Assembly (NCBI GenBank): GCA_047967505.1
Contig: CM106540.1
Length of the DNA: 64,000 nucleotides
Source of the DNA: Dipteris shenzhenensis
Lineage: Eukaryota; Polypodiophyta; Polypodiopsida; Gleicheniales
Strand: one strand, 5' to 3'
Numbering within the stretch: position 1 is the stretch's first letter; every line of letters starts with the position of its first letter. Under the pieces are notes generated by a model. The model was given only the letters and a program-made list of their open reading frames with translations, made no database searches and was not told the DNA's origin. Shown here in pieces: positions 20,872 through 33,798 of the stretch. Made by a program: the position numbers and the translations under genes.

Positions 20872-23800
20872 ATGGCCCAGCCCGCAAGACTGCGAATCCC
20901 ACCATTCGGCGAAAGTGGAAAGTTGGACGGCTCTAACTATCCACTCTAGAAGTTCAAGATGAAGACCATCCTAAGCATATATGACTTTGGGACATTGCTA
21001 CTAGGGTGGATGTGAGGCCAGTTGCGAGAGCGAATCTAGCCAATGCACGACAATAGATAGTACCAAATGCGGATGAGATTCTCGTGTGGACAAGAAGAAA
21101 TGTAGATGCACTGTGTTCTATTGTTTGCAATGTAAGTGATTCCATCATGGCATTAATTCAACATGTCACCATAGCAGAGGAGGCATGGACGATCTTGACA
21201 AATCAGTACGAGACCATGAATCAGACATGGATTCAGAATCTGGAGACTCAACTCATAAAAGAGAAATTGTCTGAGTTTGAAGTGGCAGAGAAGTTCATCA
21301 CCAAGGTGAAGAATCTACGCAATCAGATGACTGCGATTGGCATCACCATCACCAGTGACAATCTAGCACGAAGGTGTATACATATTCTCCCACCAAAGTA
21401 CAATGGTCTTGTTACGGCACTGAATATGTAGAACAAAAATCCGCCCCTCAACTTTGAGGATTTCAGCATGATGCTTCTGGAGGAGGAGATGCATCAAAAG
21501 ACGAGGACTGGAGAAGATTCGGCTTTCTAAGCTAGATCAAAGAAAGGTAAGGGTAAGGACTCTGGTAACCCATATCCTTCTGATGATAGAAAGAGAAAGA
21601 AGAAGATCAAGTGCTTCTATTGCAACAAGGCAGGGCACAAGCAGAATGAGTGCCGAAAGAAGATTGTAGATGAGAAGAACAAAGTAAAGAAAGAGTCTAG
21701 CAAGAGCACACAGGCAGCACTAGTAGAACTGTTCATAGCAATTGAGGAGATTTGCACAGAGACAGTTCATGTACCTGTGGATGAAACTTGGATCATTGAC
21801 AGTGGTGCATCACGCCACATGACCAATCAGAAGGATTGGTATACCTCTCTACAACCGATAGGGAATGACATCTTGGTAGTAGTCGGCAATGATGCAAAAT
21901 GTTTAGCAAAAGGAAAAGGTACGATTGCTCTCAAGTCAGATGGAGTTGTAAAATAGTTGTTCGATGTTCTTTATGTGCTAGATATTAGAGGAACTTGTCC
22001 GTTTCTGCGATCACGGATCGGGACCTCAAAGTTCAATTCGATAAGAATGGTGCACAGATCCTGGATCTTCAAGAAAAGGTCATTGGTAAAGGTACACGGT
22101 GCAACAACATCTACAAACTCTCAGCTTTCAGTGCTCGAGCCAATGTGAAGAACACTAAGCTGTGGCATGAGAGGTTTGGTAATCTAAACCTTAGTTCTTT
22201 GAAGGAGATGCATAAAAGTGGAATGATTGTAGACCTACTAGAACTTTCATATCTGCCCGATGTATGTGAAGCTTGCATGATGGGCAAGCACCATCGGCAG
22301 CCCTTTCCTAAAGAGGCCACTAGGGCAAAGGCTCCTCTAGAGCTCGTTCACACGGACCTCTACGAAAAGATGGAGACGGAAGCTTTGGGTGGTTCCTACT
22401 ACATGACGTTGATCGATGACTACAGTAGAAGGATATGGATATACTTCCTGAAGACTAAAGACGAGGCTTTTAGTAAGTTCAAGGAATGGCATGTAATGGT
22501 CGAGAAAGAAACGGGGAAGAAGATGAAGACATTGAGATCAGAGAGAGGTGGAGAGTTCACATCAACTGAATTCGAGAGTTATCGCAAAAGTCATGGGATC
22601 AAGAGGCAGAAACCCCCGCCACATACATCATAGCAAAATGGAGTAGCAAAATGCAAGATGTGCATCATCTGTGAAATGGGCAGGAGTATGATGAAAGGGA
22701 AAGATTTACCAAAGACTTTCTAAGCTGAAGCATGTAACACTATAGTTTACATTCTGAATCATAGCTACATGAAAGCTGTGAACGAGATGACTCCACTGCA
22801 TGCCTTTTCTGGTAAGAAACCTTCAGTTGTACATTTCAGAGTTTTTGGATGTGACTGTTTTGTGCATGTCCCTGATGCTAACAGGACCAAATGGGAATCG
22901 AAGAGCCGAAAGTATATTTTCTTGGGCTACAGTGAAGAGGCGAAGGGTTACTGTCTCTATAACCCTATTACCAAGAAGGTAATAGTAAGTCGTGATGTGG
23001 TCTTCTTAGAACAGCTGCATCAATTGGAAGAGAATGCTTCCTTCCCAAACAACCAGGACCAGGATATTCATCCAGTACCACCACCAACAGCAGCCCGAAC
23101 TCCCCCAATAGTGCTTGGGAGGATTCAAGATAAAGAAGATAAAGAAGAGCCTGCAGAACCACAATGGCAAAAGCCATTCCCGAAGTGGGTAAAGCAGCTT
23201 TTGGATGGTAAAGAACCTCCAACCATTGAGGAGGAACCATCCGAACACCACCAATCCAAGACATTAGAGGAGCAAAGAAGAGCGCAGGAACACTTGGTCA
23301 ACTATGCTTTGATGACAGAAGTGATCCGTGCTGATGAACCCAAGTGTCTTGAAGAGGCACAGGGTGATGATAGGTGGATGGAGGCTATGCAGTCGGAGTA
23401 TGGCTCCATAATGAAGAACAACACTTGGGACCTTGTGGATCGTCCACCAAAACGCAAGGTAATCGGCACCAAGTGGGTGTACAAGACCAAGCACAAGTTC
23501 GACGGCATGTTGGATAAGTACAAGGCTCAGCTCATGGCAAAAGGATTTGCACAGGTACATGGTTTTGATTATCAGGAAACTTTTGCTCCCACAGCTGGAC
23601 TAACCACAATTTGCAGTGTTTTGGCTTTAGCTGCCCAGGGAAGTTGGCCCGTGTTTTAGATGGATGTAAAATCCACCTTTCTGAATGGGGATCTCAAGGA
23701 GGAGGTATACGTCGAACAACCACCAGGTCTTGTGATCCCTAATTCAGAAGGTAAAGTCTGTAAACTAAAGAAGGCACTTTATGAGCTGAAACAGGGCCCA

Positions 23801-24466
23801 TGAGCATGGTACCAATGAATTGATGCCTACTTTCTACAAAACGGGGTTAAGGAGAAGCCCATCAGATGCAAATTTGTATATCTTCATAGAAGGACCACCT
23901 TCATGTGGATGACCTTGTCATAACAGGGAACCATGAAGAGAAGATCTCGTAGACAAAGCATTTGCTAGGAAGAGAGTTTGAAATGATAGACCTCGGACTG
24001 ATGCATTTCTATTTGGGAATTGAATTTTGGCAAGAGCCGAAACAGTCTAAACAGATCTTCATTTCACAGCTGAAGTATGTTGGAGAAATATTGAAGGTAT
24101 TTGGCATGGCTAAGTGCAAGACAATTGGTACCCCTATGGAGGTTGATGTGAAGCTCTCAAACGAGGATTCATCACCACTGGTGGACGAAGCGAAGTACAG
24201 AAGGCTTGTGGGTAGTTTGATTTACTTGTGCAACACACGGCCCGGACATCAGCTTTGCGACTGGTGTACTATGCAGGTTTTCCAATAAGCAAACTTTACA
24301 TATTGAGATTCAATATCACTTTGTACGCAAGCTCATCATGGATGGAGAGGTCGACTTGATGTACTGTCTGACTACAGAGAATGTTGTGGACATCTTCACA
24401 AAGGCTCTTGGAAGAGACTTGCTGGAGAGGCATCTTCATCGACTTGGCATTGGATCGAAAAAGTAA
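20872..24466 (+). pseudogene. Copia D gag-pol polyprotein, inactive
   Basis: From ATG 20872 gag opens with MAQPARLRIPPFGESGKLDG and meets a stop at NYPL*. Zinc knuckle CFYCNKAGHKQNEC at about 21611-21653. Protease WIIDSGASRHMT at about 21790. Pre-integrase LWHERFGNLNL and integrase CEACMMGKHHR, HTDLYEKME, LIDDYSRRIW and RSERGGEFTS at 22160-22570. RT KWVYKTKHKFDG, FAPTAGLTTI and ALYELKQGP (23470-23800). The catalytic YVDD reads HVDD (LHVDDLVITG, about 23900), next to a deletion. RNase H has lost its core between NTRPG (about 24240) and NKQTLHIEIQYHF (about 24285), then ends VVDIFTKALGRDLLERHL. Multiple stops; it cannot act. Confidence 0.9.
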
Positions 24467-24482
24467 GTTTCCTTGCGGGTGG

Positions 24483-24496
24483 ACATTGAGGGGGGG
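24483..24496 (+). promoter_or_regulatory. Polypurine tract of Copia D
   Basis: ACATTGAGGGGGGG-like purine run immediately before the 3' LTR. Confidence 0.75.
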
Positions 24497-25213
24497 TGTT
24501 AGATATCAATGCTCCACTCTCATGTAACTACGCGGGAACCAGCTAACTCTACTTGTAAGCCCCCCATATGAGGAGAAGGCATTTGAATAGCTCTGTTATC
24601 CAGTAGGGCCTGGTTTGGACACTAGATGGGGGCCATGTGTGGCCTAATAGCTGGACGGAGTTGGCACACTGCCAACTAGGCTACATGTAAGTGCGGGAAG
24701 GCATCCCATGACTGACCGCATTGAGGGTAGATGGAGCATTTCTTAGGGCAGCCCACTCTCGAGTTGCGGGGCCCGCTGTTTGGAGTCCCAGATGATCCCG
24801 GACGGCTGTGGGCCAAACGGGGACTGTAGGTTAGTTGCTCTATTTTGTGCACCGGTTCTATCGTGTGGTCGGTGGCCTATTTTGGGACCGTCGACCGTTT
24901 TGGGCGGACTGGGTCAGTCACCTAATTGAGCCCAATCAACTATGATTGGTGGCTATATAAGAGCAAGCCCGTGAAGCCCATTTCATCATTGGCTATAGCA
25001 ACCCTGATTCCTTAGTATCCAGCCTCCGTCCTCTACTGTTTCCAGCTCGCCATCGAAGCTTCTTTCATAGGATCACATGGTCGGGAGGCAGTGCCATCTA
25101 TTGTATCAATTCTACAATAATCAAATTTTTTGATTCTCCATACTATCTATTTTCTCTCTTGCGTACGAGATCCTATTATCTATTGAACACAGACGTTCTA
25201 TTGTTTTCTTACA
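24497..25213 (+). repeat. 3' LTR of Copia D
   Basis: Partner of 20103-20801, with its TATA box at 24954-24961 and a partly eroded GGTCGG motif set upstream (24870-24920). Confidence 0.9.
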
Positions 25214-25218
25214 TTAAC

Positions 25219-25420
25219 AAGATATAGGAGATGTCTTCTAGGCCATTCGCAGGGTTGAGAGGGGAATCAAAGTGCACTGTCAAGCATGTCTCTCACATAT
25301 TGGTCGAAAGTATGGAAAGCTAATTAATGACAATCAATGTGCAAAATGTGGCACCAGGCTTTTAAGAAAGAATGGAGCACAATCAGGGTCAAAGGGTGCA
25401 ATTCTTTTGGTGTTCAATAT
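25219..25420 (+). pseudogene. Unrecognised broken gene, 3' part beyond Copia D
   Basis: Removing Copia D with one TTAAC copy lets the frame of 19556-20097 run straight on: VIH, stop, QDIGDVF, stop, AIRRVERGIKVHCQACLSHI...DNQCAKCGTRLLRKNG. Two CXXC pairs (CQAC and CAKC, about 19 residues apart) suggest a small zinc ribbon at the C-terminus. A possible further exon begins at about 25672 after TTGCATAG (EDASSTSSGE then stop). Function unknown. Confidence 0.5.
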
Positions 25421-26440
25421 TGAATTCGATGTCAGATATTGAGTGCAAGCTTGAACTAGAAATCAAACATCCAGTTGAATCTTTGACTTAATGACATCAC
25501 ATATTGAATTCAAGCTTTGACTTGATGTTGGACATCGCCTTTAAGCTTGTAATTGATGTCTTGCAGTGAGTTTGAGCTTTAACTCCTTCAAGAATTTCAA
25601 ATTTAACTTTTAAAATTGCTTAATAACTTGATTTTTGGAATTTATTTAAATGTTATTATTGATATTGCATAGGAAGATGCTTCTTCCACTTCATCTGGTG
25701 AATGAAACCAATGCAACCAATGATAATGATGCTCTCAAAAGTCATGAAAAGTAGTCAATTTTGAAAATGTATCACAATAAATTTTGTTGTTACTTATTAA
25801 TGATCACTTTTCAATAGTTTGTTTGATTTTTAAAATATAGTCTTAGATCCTTACTTCCAATAGTAGCAAAATTACCTTTCCATTTAGGATTCATGATTAC
25901 ATTGATCTATTTGCTTTCAAAAATCAGGTTATTTCTTGGATTTTTGTTATTGTTTGAGTTTGGAGAAAAAATGGATTTTTTGGGTCATTTTAGAAAGTCC
26001 TTTAGTCATGAGTAAAGAGCTTCTAAAATTTCTTTAAAAAGGCCCCTTTTTTAATGCAAAATGTTTCAAAGATTCCAAACGTTTCTCCTAAGGAGGAAAA
26101 ATTACCCAAATAATTTGCAATGGTGTTGATCTTAAGCATGGAAGAATTTGTCACTAAATTTTTGAATTAGCTAAGCCAACAACTTAAGGGGGGATCAACG
26201 AAGGAAGGACCTAGCAATCCTCACCTATCTCCAAGATGAGATAATGTGTGGTGTGGTGTGGCATTTGCATGAGCAACCATCCCACCAACTAGTGCCCTCA
26301 CCTTAAAGCTAGGTTAGTACTCTATTGTGCCTATTGTGCACAATGGGGAAACCATCAGACCTCCCAATGTTGGTATCCTAAGGTCAATCCCTAGCCAATG
26401 TATCAATAAAGGCCACCCCTAACCTTGCCCATACCACCTA
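25421..26440. other. Non-coding AT-rich stretch
   Basis: No gene is supported beyond the possible short exon near 25672. 25425-25600 contains loosely repeated TTGAATTCAAGCTTTGACTTGATG-like words. Confidence 0.45.
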
Positions 26441-26449
26441 ATCCATTCA

Positions 26450-28710
26450 ACTAGGTATGATTAACCATTTGAGGAGTCCCTCTTGCCAACCAAGGGCAAT
26501 AAAGGGATCAAATATTTTGCTATCCCCACCCATCCTAGGTCCTCAGCCACCTCTATCCCAGATCATGGCTATGAATCAGGTGATAATAGAGGAACCGCCC
26601 ACTAGTGACTTGGAAGAGCCAAGCCACACCCTCTTGGTGGGTGATTATTCACAATATGGAAGTCCTCCACACTAGTCCAACTACATACGTCACTATATCA
26701 TGCAAGATGAACAATATATCCTGGCTTATCAAATGCCCCCCATCTCTCAAAAGACTAGGGACATGACTCAAAGACCACCGATACAATGCTATACATGTCA
26801 AGGATCCCATTGAACTTAGTGAGTGTCTATACAAGATGCCAATCAATCAGCTAGTATCATGCATGATGCTATAAGTACCAATGACTTCACCTCTTGAGGA
26901 TTGCCACTATAAGGATGACCAAACCCTATGAGTAGCAACTGCCACAAATTTGGTGGACTATTTTTCTCTGGCTGTGGGGTGGATCACCTCTATAAAGACT
27001 ACCCAATGCGAAGGACTCCTTGAATAGCCACAGACCCCAAGACAAGCAATAATTTTTTAAGTATAAAAAAAAGGTCAAGTATCATCAGTGTCCCTAAATG
27101 TGATAACTAGGGCCCATGCTAGAGCATTTAGTAAATAACTCTGCAAGCATGACAATGGGATAAAGCCAATACACCCTAGCCTAAGGAGGAAAAATGTACA
27201 GGTGTAGTTAAATCAGGAAAAGGATTAGACAGAGTGACTATTCAAAGAAAGTTTGATGAGGACACAACCACCCATCTACCTCATGTCATTGAGTTGTACT
27301 CCATCGGTTGAGATCCAAGCAAGCCAACTATAAGTAGGAAGGTATGACACTAAGGGAGTGTTGAATTATAGAAAACCTACGACCTCCAAAGCTCAAGGTC
27401 AATACCAAAATTTGGTCATCAAGAAATAACACCCTAGGAAGGCACAATAGCAGTTGGTATATGATTGCCAACAAAAATTTGAGCAATGGCTTAAGACCAG
27501 CAAGGGATCAGATACCATTCATCTAAATATCAAACTTTCAACAAAGCCCCTAAATCCTCTCATATCCTCAAAAGAATGGAAGAGGAAGGATCCCATGGTT
27601 TCTCAATAGGATGTTTGCTCTCATAAGGAGTAAAATGTTCGAGGACAACCCTACATGTCCTTTTATGACTTTGAAGAGCCATAGTTGGTGGGCTATGAGC
27701 CAATTACACAACCTTAGGATGTGGCTAAAGTACCTGCATTATTATCTACTGAGGTTAAAATGCCCATTGCAACTTCGGTACTGGGGAACACAACTCTTTG
27801 GAGGGATCTCTCCAATTCGATGAACATAAAAATGGTCACCCTAGAGGATGTGACTCCTAAGGTAGTAGAACCCCTCATTGAGGAACCCAATCTCCTAAAA
27901 GTACCAATCAAAAAATTGGGTTAGTATTGTGAGAGTGACAATACCAATGCAGTACTTCCCATCTCCTTACAAAGACAAGTATGTGTTGGCAATCTTAGAT
28001 GGAGGAGCCAGTGTGAGTATAGTCACCAAATAGTGCTGGACCAAGTGGGGATGACCCACGATGGAGAGTAACAACCTTGTGGTCAAGCTAGCTGATGGAG
28101 CCACTAATCAACCGGTAGGGTGCTGAGAGATATCAAAATCAAGGCTTTTAGTCTAGCCTACCGAGCATGGTTTGTGGGTATGGATTTACCCAACTAGCCA
28201 AATGGCTACAATATTATATTAGAGATACCTTTCATGCACACCATGGGATTGATCCATGACTGGAGCTCAAACATGATATATTTGCATGATCCAAGACCAC
28301 AAAATACTTCTTGAGTAAGCCAAAAGAACATCAAAAGAAGGAAACCAAAAAGGTTTCAATAGTTTGGCCAAGGTTAAAGAAGTAGACATAGCATTATTTG
28401 ATGAAGACCCTAAACTTGACTACATCGCTGGTGATCTCACACTAGGACAAGAAGAGCCTTAGATCCCCTTCTTTGAGAATACAAAGACTACTTTACTTGA
28501 TAGTACATGGATATGAAGGGTGTGGCCTTGAGGTCATCCCTATGATGGATGATCTCAGACCGGTTAGGCAAAAATCCTATCCCATGAATCCCAAATATGT
28601 GATAATAGTCAGAGAGAAAATTCAAAAGCTCATCAACATGGGATCCATATACAAAATTGAGCATCGCAATTGCCCTTGGACAGCTAGATGGCATTGTATT
28701 GAAGGATGAC
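26450..28710 (+). pseudogene. Decayed Ty3/Gypsy gag-pol fragment
   Basis: Riddled with stops, but several landmarks stand in order. A knuckle-like CYTCQGSH lies near 26791. An aspartic protease-like YVLAILDGGASVSIVTK (DSGA altered to DGGA) lies near 27981-28031, followed by LADGATNQPVG and a domain with NIILEIPFMHTMG (about 28215). The beginning of RT reads VIPMMDDLRPVRQKSYPMNPKY...REKIQKLINMGSIYKIEH at 28535-28670. After that the sequence passes into satellite DNA, so the catalytic RT, RNase H and integrase are gone. No LTRs are seen. Confidence 0.65.
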
Positions 28711-28727
28711 GATTTTGAAGATGAACC

Positions 28728-29838
28728 ATAGGGATACGTCCATTGTTTTTTATGTAGTATTTTTTAGTGCGAGTATACTTTGTTTTTCTTGAGCTATTAA
28801 GTTTGTTGGAGGTTTTTCATTTCAAGCTAAGAATGGACCTTTGTACATTTCAAATTTCGGTGTGAGTGGACTTACTAATGTTGGGCATGTAATAATCCTA
28901 TGAATTACAATTTATCTTCTAATAATAATATAGGTTTCGTTCAATGGTTTATTGATTGCATCGACTCTATTATATGAAATCTTACAGCTAGCCACTAGAA
29001 AAATACATGGACATGGTCCATTGTTTTTCACCTGGTTTTGCTACGCATACATATACTATTTTTCTTGAACAATGAAGTTAGTTGAAGGTTTTTCATTTCC
29101 AAGTAAGAATGGTTTTTTTGTTGATTTCAAAATCTTAAGAGTGAGTGGACTTACAATTTCTGCACTCGCAATAATCATATGAATTACACTTGTCTTCTAA
29201 TAAAAGTATAGGTTAAGTTCAATGTTTTGCTGATTGCATTGACTCTTTTATATAAGGTTTATAGCTAACCACTAGAGAAACATATGGACATTGTCCACTA
29301 TTTCTCTATGTAGTATTGCTAAGTGTGAGTTTACTTTGTTTCTCTTGAACTATTAAGTTTGTTGGAGATTTTTTATTTGAAACTAAGAATGGCTTCTTTG
29401 TTGACTTCAAAATTTTGTTGTGAGTCAACTAAAAAAATATGACAATTCAATAATCATATGAACCACACTTTATCTTATACTGATATTGTAGGCTTTGTTC
29501 AGTATTTTGATTGTTGCATTTGGCTCTATTATGTGAAATATTTATAACTAGCCAATCGAGAAACACATGGACAATGTCCACTATTTTTCATGTAGTATTG
29601 CTAAGTGTAAGTTTAGTTTGTTTCTCTTGAGCTATTAAAGTTTGTTGGACGTTTTTCATTTAAAAGTAAGAATGTATTTCATGTTGGTTTCAAAATTTGT
29701 GTAAGTGGACTTACAAATATTGGGCATTCAATGATTATATTAATTACAATTATGTTCTAATAATCTATGAGTATTGATCAGTGTTTTATTGATTATGTTG
29801 ACTCAATTATATGCAAGGTTTGTAGCTAGCCACTAGCT
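28728..29838 (+). repeat. Satellite: four tandem copies of about 277 bp
   Basis: Copies start near 28728, 29005, 29281 and 29564 and end near 29838. Each opens with a variant of ACATGGACATTGTCCACT, which is itself near-palindromic, and continues through TTCTTGAGCTATTAAGTTTG, GGTTTTTCATTTC, AGTGGACTTAC and GACTCTATTATATG to GCTAGCCACTAG. Copies are roughly 75-85% alike by eye. No coding content. Confidence 0.85.
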
Positions 29839-31589
29839 ATAAACCCCACATAGAAACAAAATCTCAAAACTTGCAAACTCGCATAACAATTTACTTGTAG
29901 GATGCCAAGCCCCATTACAGTGAAAAAAATATTTGCTATTATAGTATGTAACATCATATTGTGCTTAAGTATAGTGAACTGCATATGTGAATATAATGCC
30001 ACCATTTTAGAGCAACATGCTAGGGCTGGGAACCCATAAAATATAATGTTAACCATACAAGCTCATAGATGATGAAGACATGGAGCCATGAATGAATAAG
30101 TATATCCACACTCTAATGGCACATAGAATGGTCACTACATAGAAACCACACTTCCTATATCTGAGTAAAATATCTCACAATGAAGCTCCAACATCTGCAA
30201 GCACATGTACCAAAAATGGCAGAGCACCATGAAAATATGTCAATGAAGCATAAGGTAAAAGATTGTTGAGTATAATCTCAACATCTATATCAGGAATCGT
30301 GAGCCCATCAGTGAGGATGTTGACCCCATCACACCCTTCATCCTCTTTGAGCCAAGCTTGGGTCACAAGACGTGTGGCCACCAACCCGCACCAATACAGT
30401 GTCACAATAGCCATAGCATTCACATGCACTTGACACCAATGAGGCCTAAAACAACACGATATTTAAGGCACATCAACACCAAGGCAACCACTATAAGGTA
30501 GGGCATCATGACTCCCAAGTTTTGATGAAATACTTTCCCCTACTAGCCCTTCCCTTGAGTTCCCTTAGGAATTTAAACTATAAGGACTCGGTCCAAGCTA
30601 AGTCTAAGCGACTGTCGACCCCTGCCAACCACATGAGCAAACTCACATGGGGTATATGGGAACATGGATGAGGTTATAGACAAGTGTTCTAAGAGAATTG
30701 AGAGCAAGAACTATTAGCACACGACACCATGAGATGCCAGGTGAGTGTAAGTGCTTGCACACCAAAGCCAGCTCTCAAAAAAAAGCAAAACAAGAATTAA
30801 GTGCTAGGAATGGCAGACTGATTGAGGGCAAGAAAGATGCACAAATGAACCCATTATAATGGGCAATGGTGACTTAGTGTGGGCCAGACCTAGAGAGAGA
30901 CTCAAATCCTAAAAGTAATCAAGTGCCTTGGTTGTACTTTGTGCATTGTACTAGGTTGGAAGGTGTAAAGACACACACACACACACACTCGCTCACTCAC
31001 TTACTACTGCTTGTTTTTATTTAGCCATTCAAATACACAGACACATACACACTCACTCACACACACATACTTCATAATCACACTCAAACAATCAAGACAA
31101 GTCACCACATATACACTACTATAGCTTGTTTGCACTCTACCAATTGACACTTATACAACTCACATTCCCTTGCTTAGTTATATACTAATTGGCCACTAAT
31201 GCTCACACTTACATTGTTGGGTGCATGTTATGTTTAATACAAGGTGCCATCACATTGATTGATGAATGATCTACTGGGAGAACATACATGAAAAAGGAGT
31301 ACTATCGATATGATAGATGCATGGAGATTTTATTTACATTTTCTTTTGATTGGTATGGATTTTTCCTTTCTGAGTTAGCTCATTGACAAACTATGCGTGT
31401 GTGATTTGTTTAAGGGAATAAAATGTGTGTGGTTTTGATCTTTTGCAATACATATTTGGAACACTCTTCAAGGATGTCTTGCTAGTAATATATTTGGCTT
31501 CTTTTTCCTTGTAAGAGAAATATACTATGTGTTAAATTGTCTTTTGTTTCAAATTTCCTTTGTATTTAATTTGTTCCTTTTATAATTAT
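29839..31589. other. Non-coding spacer
   Basis: No gene is supported. The minus-strand frame at 30175-30429 (84 codons) matches nothing I know. A CA-type microsatellite lies at about 30970-30990, with related CACA/CTCA words to 31075. Confidence 0.45.
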
Positions 31590-31594
31590 ATACA

Positions 31595-31860
31595 TGTAGG
31601 ATCAATAGGCAAAAAGAGAGAGAGCAAGGTGCAAAGAGTCGATAGAGTCTACCATCACGTCAACTAGAGTTGTAATGAAAAGAAAGAGTACAAGATACTT
31701 GTACCTAGGCCCTAGGACTAAGTGTCCTAGGTGTCACATAGGACTAAGTGTCCTAAGTGACCTAAAAGGCACAAAATAATCTAAGTGCCTAAACTTATGC
31801 CTACAAGGCACATACCATGGCCTATAGGGCATCACTAGAACCACCAGAAGATGGCCTACA
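31595..31860 (-). repeat. 3' LTR of Copia E
   Basis: 266 bases, containing the doublet AGGACTAAGTGTCCTA. The purine run before it on the minus strand (complement of 31861-31877) is the polypurine tract. Confidence 0.92.
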
Positions 31861-31999
31861 AACCCCCCTCCATGGGATGGGCTGAAGTATTCTGGAAACA
31901 TCTCAGAATACCTGGTGTTTTTGGTCACGGTGGCACACGTTCATCCACAAGGATATAGCCACCTATGAATGTACAAGGTATGTCAGATCACGTAACAAA

Positions 32000-32720
32000 G
32001 GGAACCAAGTGTAAAGCCTATCAAAGACTTCGAACTTGGGATGAGGAAGTGCCTTTGTAAACGAATCTGCTATGTTGTCCTCTGTAGGAAGATAGGACAA
32101 CTCTATGTCTCCTGCTAACAACCGCTCCTGAACATAATGATAGTGAACTTAAATATGTTTGGTATGCGCATGAAACATTGGGTTATGGGCAATGGCCAAG
32201 GCACTTTTGCTGTCAGTGTAGACCATAGTGGAGGATGTCTGGAGAATACCAAGGTCTGTAAGTAACTGTCAAAGCCAAACACACTCTATTGTAGTGGTGA
32301 AAGTTGCCCTGTACTCAGCCTCATAGCTAGATGTGGCAACTATTGGTTGCTTCTTACTGAGTCAAGATACATGAATTGCCAAGCAAAAAACAATTGCCAG
32401 TATGTGACACTCTGGTGTCGGAACATCCTGCCCAGTCACTATCCGTGTAAGCATGCATGGTAAATGAACCCTGATCACCATAGAAGAGGGCTAAATCTTG
32501 AGTGCCTCTGAGATATCTAAAGGCTCTCTTCACTGCTTGCCAATGCTGTGAACTGGGCCTGTGCATGAATCTACTGAGCTGAGATACTGCATACTGTAAG
32601 TCAAGTCTGGTGTGACATAAATAAATAAGGCATCCAACAGCCTGCTGATAAAGAGTGATATCACATGATGGGCTCCCATCATGAGCTAAGAATTTGAAGC
32701 CAGGGTCCACTGGAGTAGAG
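32000..32720 (-). pseudogene. Copia E RNase H and polyprotein end
   Basis: The open frame from 32710 has LYQQAVGCLIYLCHTRLDL, SQHWQAVKRAFRYLRGT and the catalytic AYTDSDWAGCSDTR. A stop occurs at ILTQ* near 32354; beyond it the frame resumes with KKQPIVATSSYEAEYRA, YTDSKSALAIA, HAHTKHI, and a DSFTKALPHPKF-like end near 32060. This is the normal C-terminus of Copia polyproteins. Confidence 0.85.
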
Positions 32721-32784
32721 ATTGGCTTGCAATCCTCGAATTGAAAACGATCAAGGAGTTGTCCAATATACTTGGACTATGACA

Positions 32785-33567
32785 TCATGATACCCCCCTC
32801 AACATGAGCAAACTGAATGCCCAAATAATAATGGATCTGTCCCATGTCTGACATTTCAAAAATCTGCTACAAATCAGTCTTGAAAACTGCAATTTATTGA
32901 GTTTCTGGGCCCGTGATGAGATATCATCCACATATAAAATCAGCACTAAAAATTTAGATCCACTCCCACGGACATAAAGAGTGGGTTTTGTGGGACTATT
33001 CTGAAAACTAAGGGATAGTAAGTGTGCATGAATTTCGGCATACCATGCCCCAGGTGCCTGCTTCAAAACATAAAGGGCTTTTCTAAGCCGGCAAACCTTG
33101 TTTCCAGAATTAACAACCTCAAAGCCAGGAGGTTGTGTGACATAGAGTTCTTCCTGCAGTTCCCCATGAAGAAAAGTAGTTTTGATGTCAAGCTAGTGCA
33201 CTTGCCAATGATGATGGGCTGCAATGGCAATGACACATCTAATGGTAGTAATCCTTGATGTGGGAGCAAAGGTCTCCTCAAATTCAAAGCCTTGTTGTTG
33301 GGCATACCCTTTTGCAACAAGACGGGCTTTGTGGCGATCTATACTGCCATCAGATTTTCTTTTTAATTTGTAGACCCACGAGGTACAAATGGCATGCTTG
33401 CCGGGAGGGCGATCTACTAATTCCCATGTGTCATTTTTGGCAATGGATTGTAACTTAGCTCTCATTGCATCCAACCACTCTTTGCTGTCAAAAGCATCTG
33501 TATGGCACAAAGGCTCTTCATTGCAAGCTATAGCAAGGAGTGCAAACTCAAGAAAGTGACCATGCAT
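32785..33567 (-). pseudogene. Copia E reverse transcriptase
   Basis: RT begins in EWLDAMRAKLQSIAKNDTWEL, then CTSWVYKLKRKSDGSIDRHKARLVAKGY and ETFAPTSRITTIR, with a stop at QVH*LDIKTTFLHGEL. After a frame change come RKALYVLKQAPGAWY and the intact catalytic motif LILYVDDI (about 32920-32943). The last part is frameshifted. RT would copy the element RNA into DNA. Confidence 0.87.
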
Positions 33568-33798
33568 CTATCTATTCCCTGATCTTGTCCAGGTAGCAAA
33601 AGGCTGATCTTGTTTGCTATCCTTCAATGTATCAAGAAGCCATCTAGGAACTTGCCTTTCCTGTCTATTGATAGCTCTTTCTTCAATCACTGCATCATGA
33701 ATAGTGGGATCATTTTGTGCTAGAAGAGAAACCTGCAAATCAGCATGGGGTAGGGGCTGATCATTGCTTGTTGAAGGGCTTGCAGGAGGCTCATGTTG

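Larger units (their letters stand above)
20103..25213 (+). mobile_element. Copia D: full-length-structured but decayed Copia element
   Basis: LTRs 20103-20801 and 24497-25213 are bounded by TTAAC target duplications (20098-20102 and 25214-25218). The 3' LTR opens with TGTTAGATATC; the 5' LTR has suffered a G-to-A change in its second base (TATTAGATATC). The PBS follows at 20802. gag, protease, integrase, RT and the end of RNase H are in order, with many stops and deletions. The LTRs differ by substitutions and indels (699 against 717 bases), so it is older than Copia A or C. Confidence 0.92.

Noticed and set aside
30175-30429. 84-codon minus-strand open frame
   Set aside because: Unremarkable composition and no motif; within spacer.
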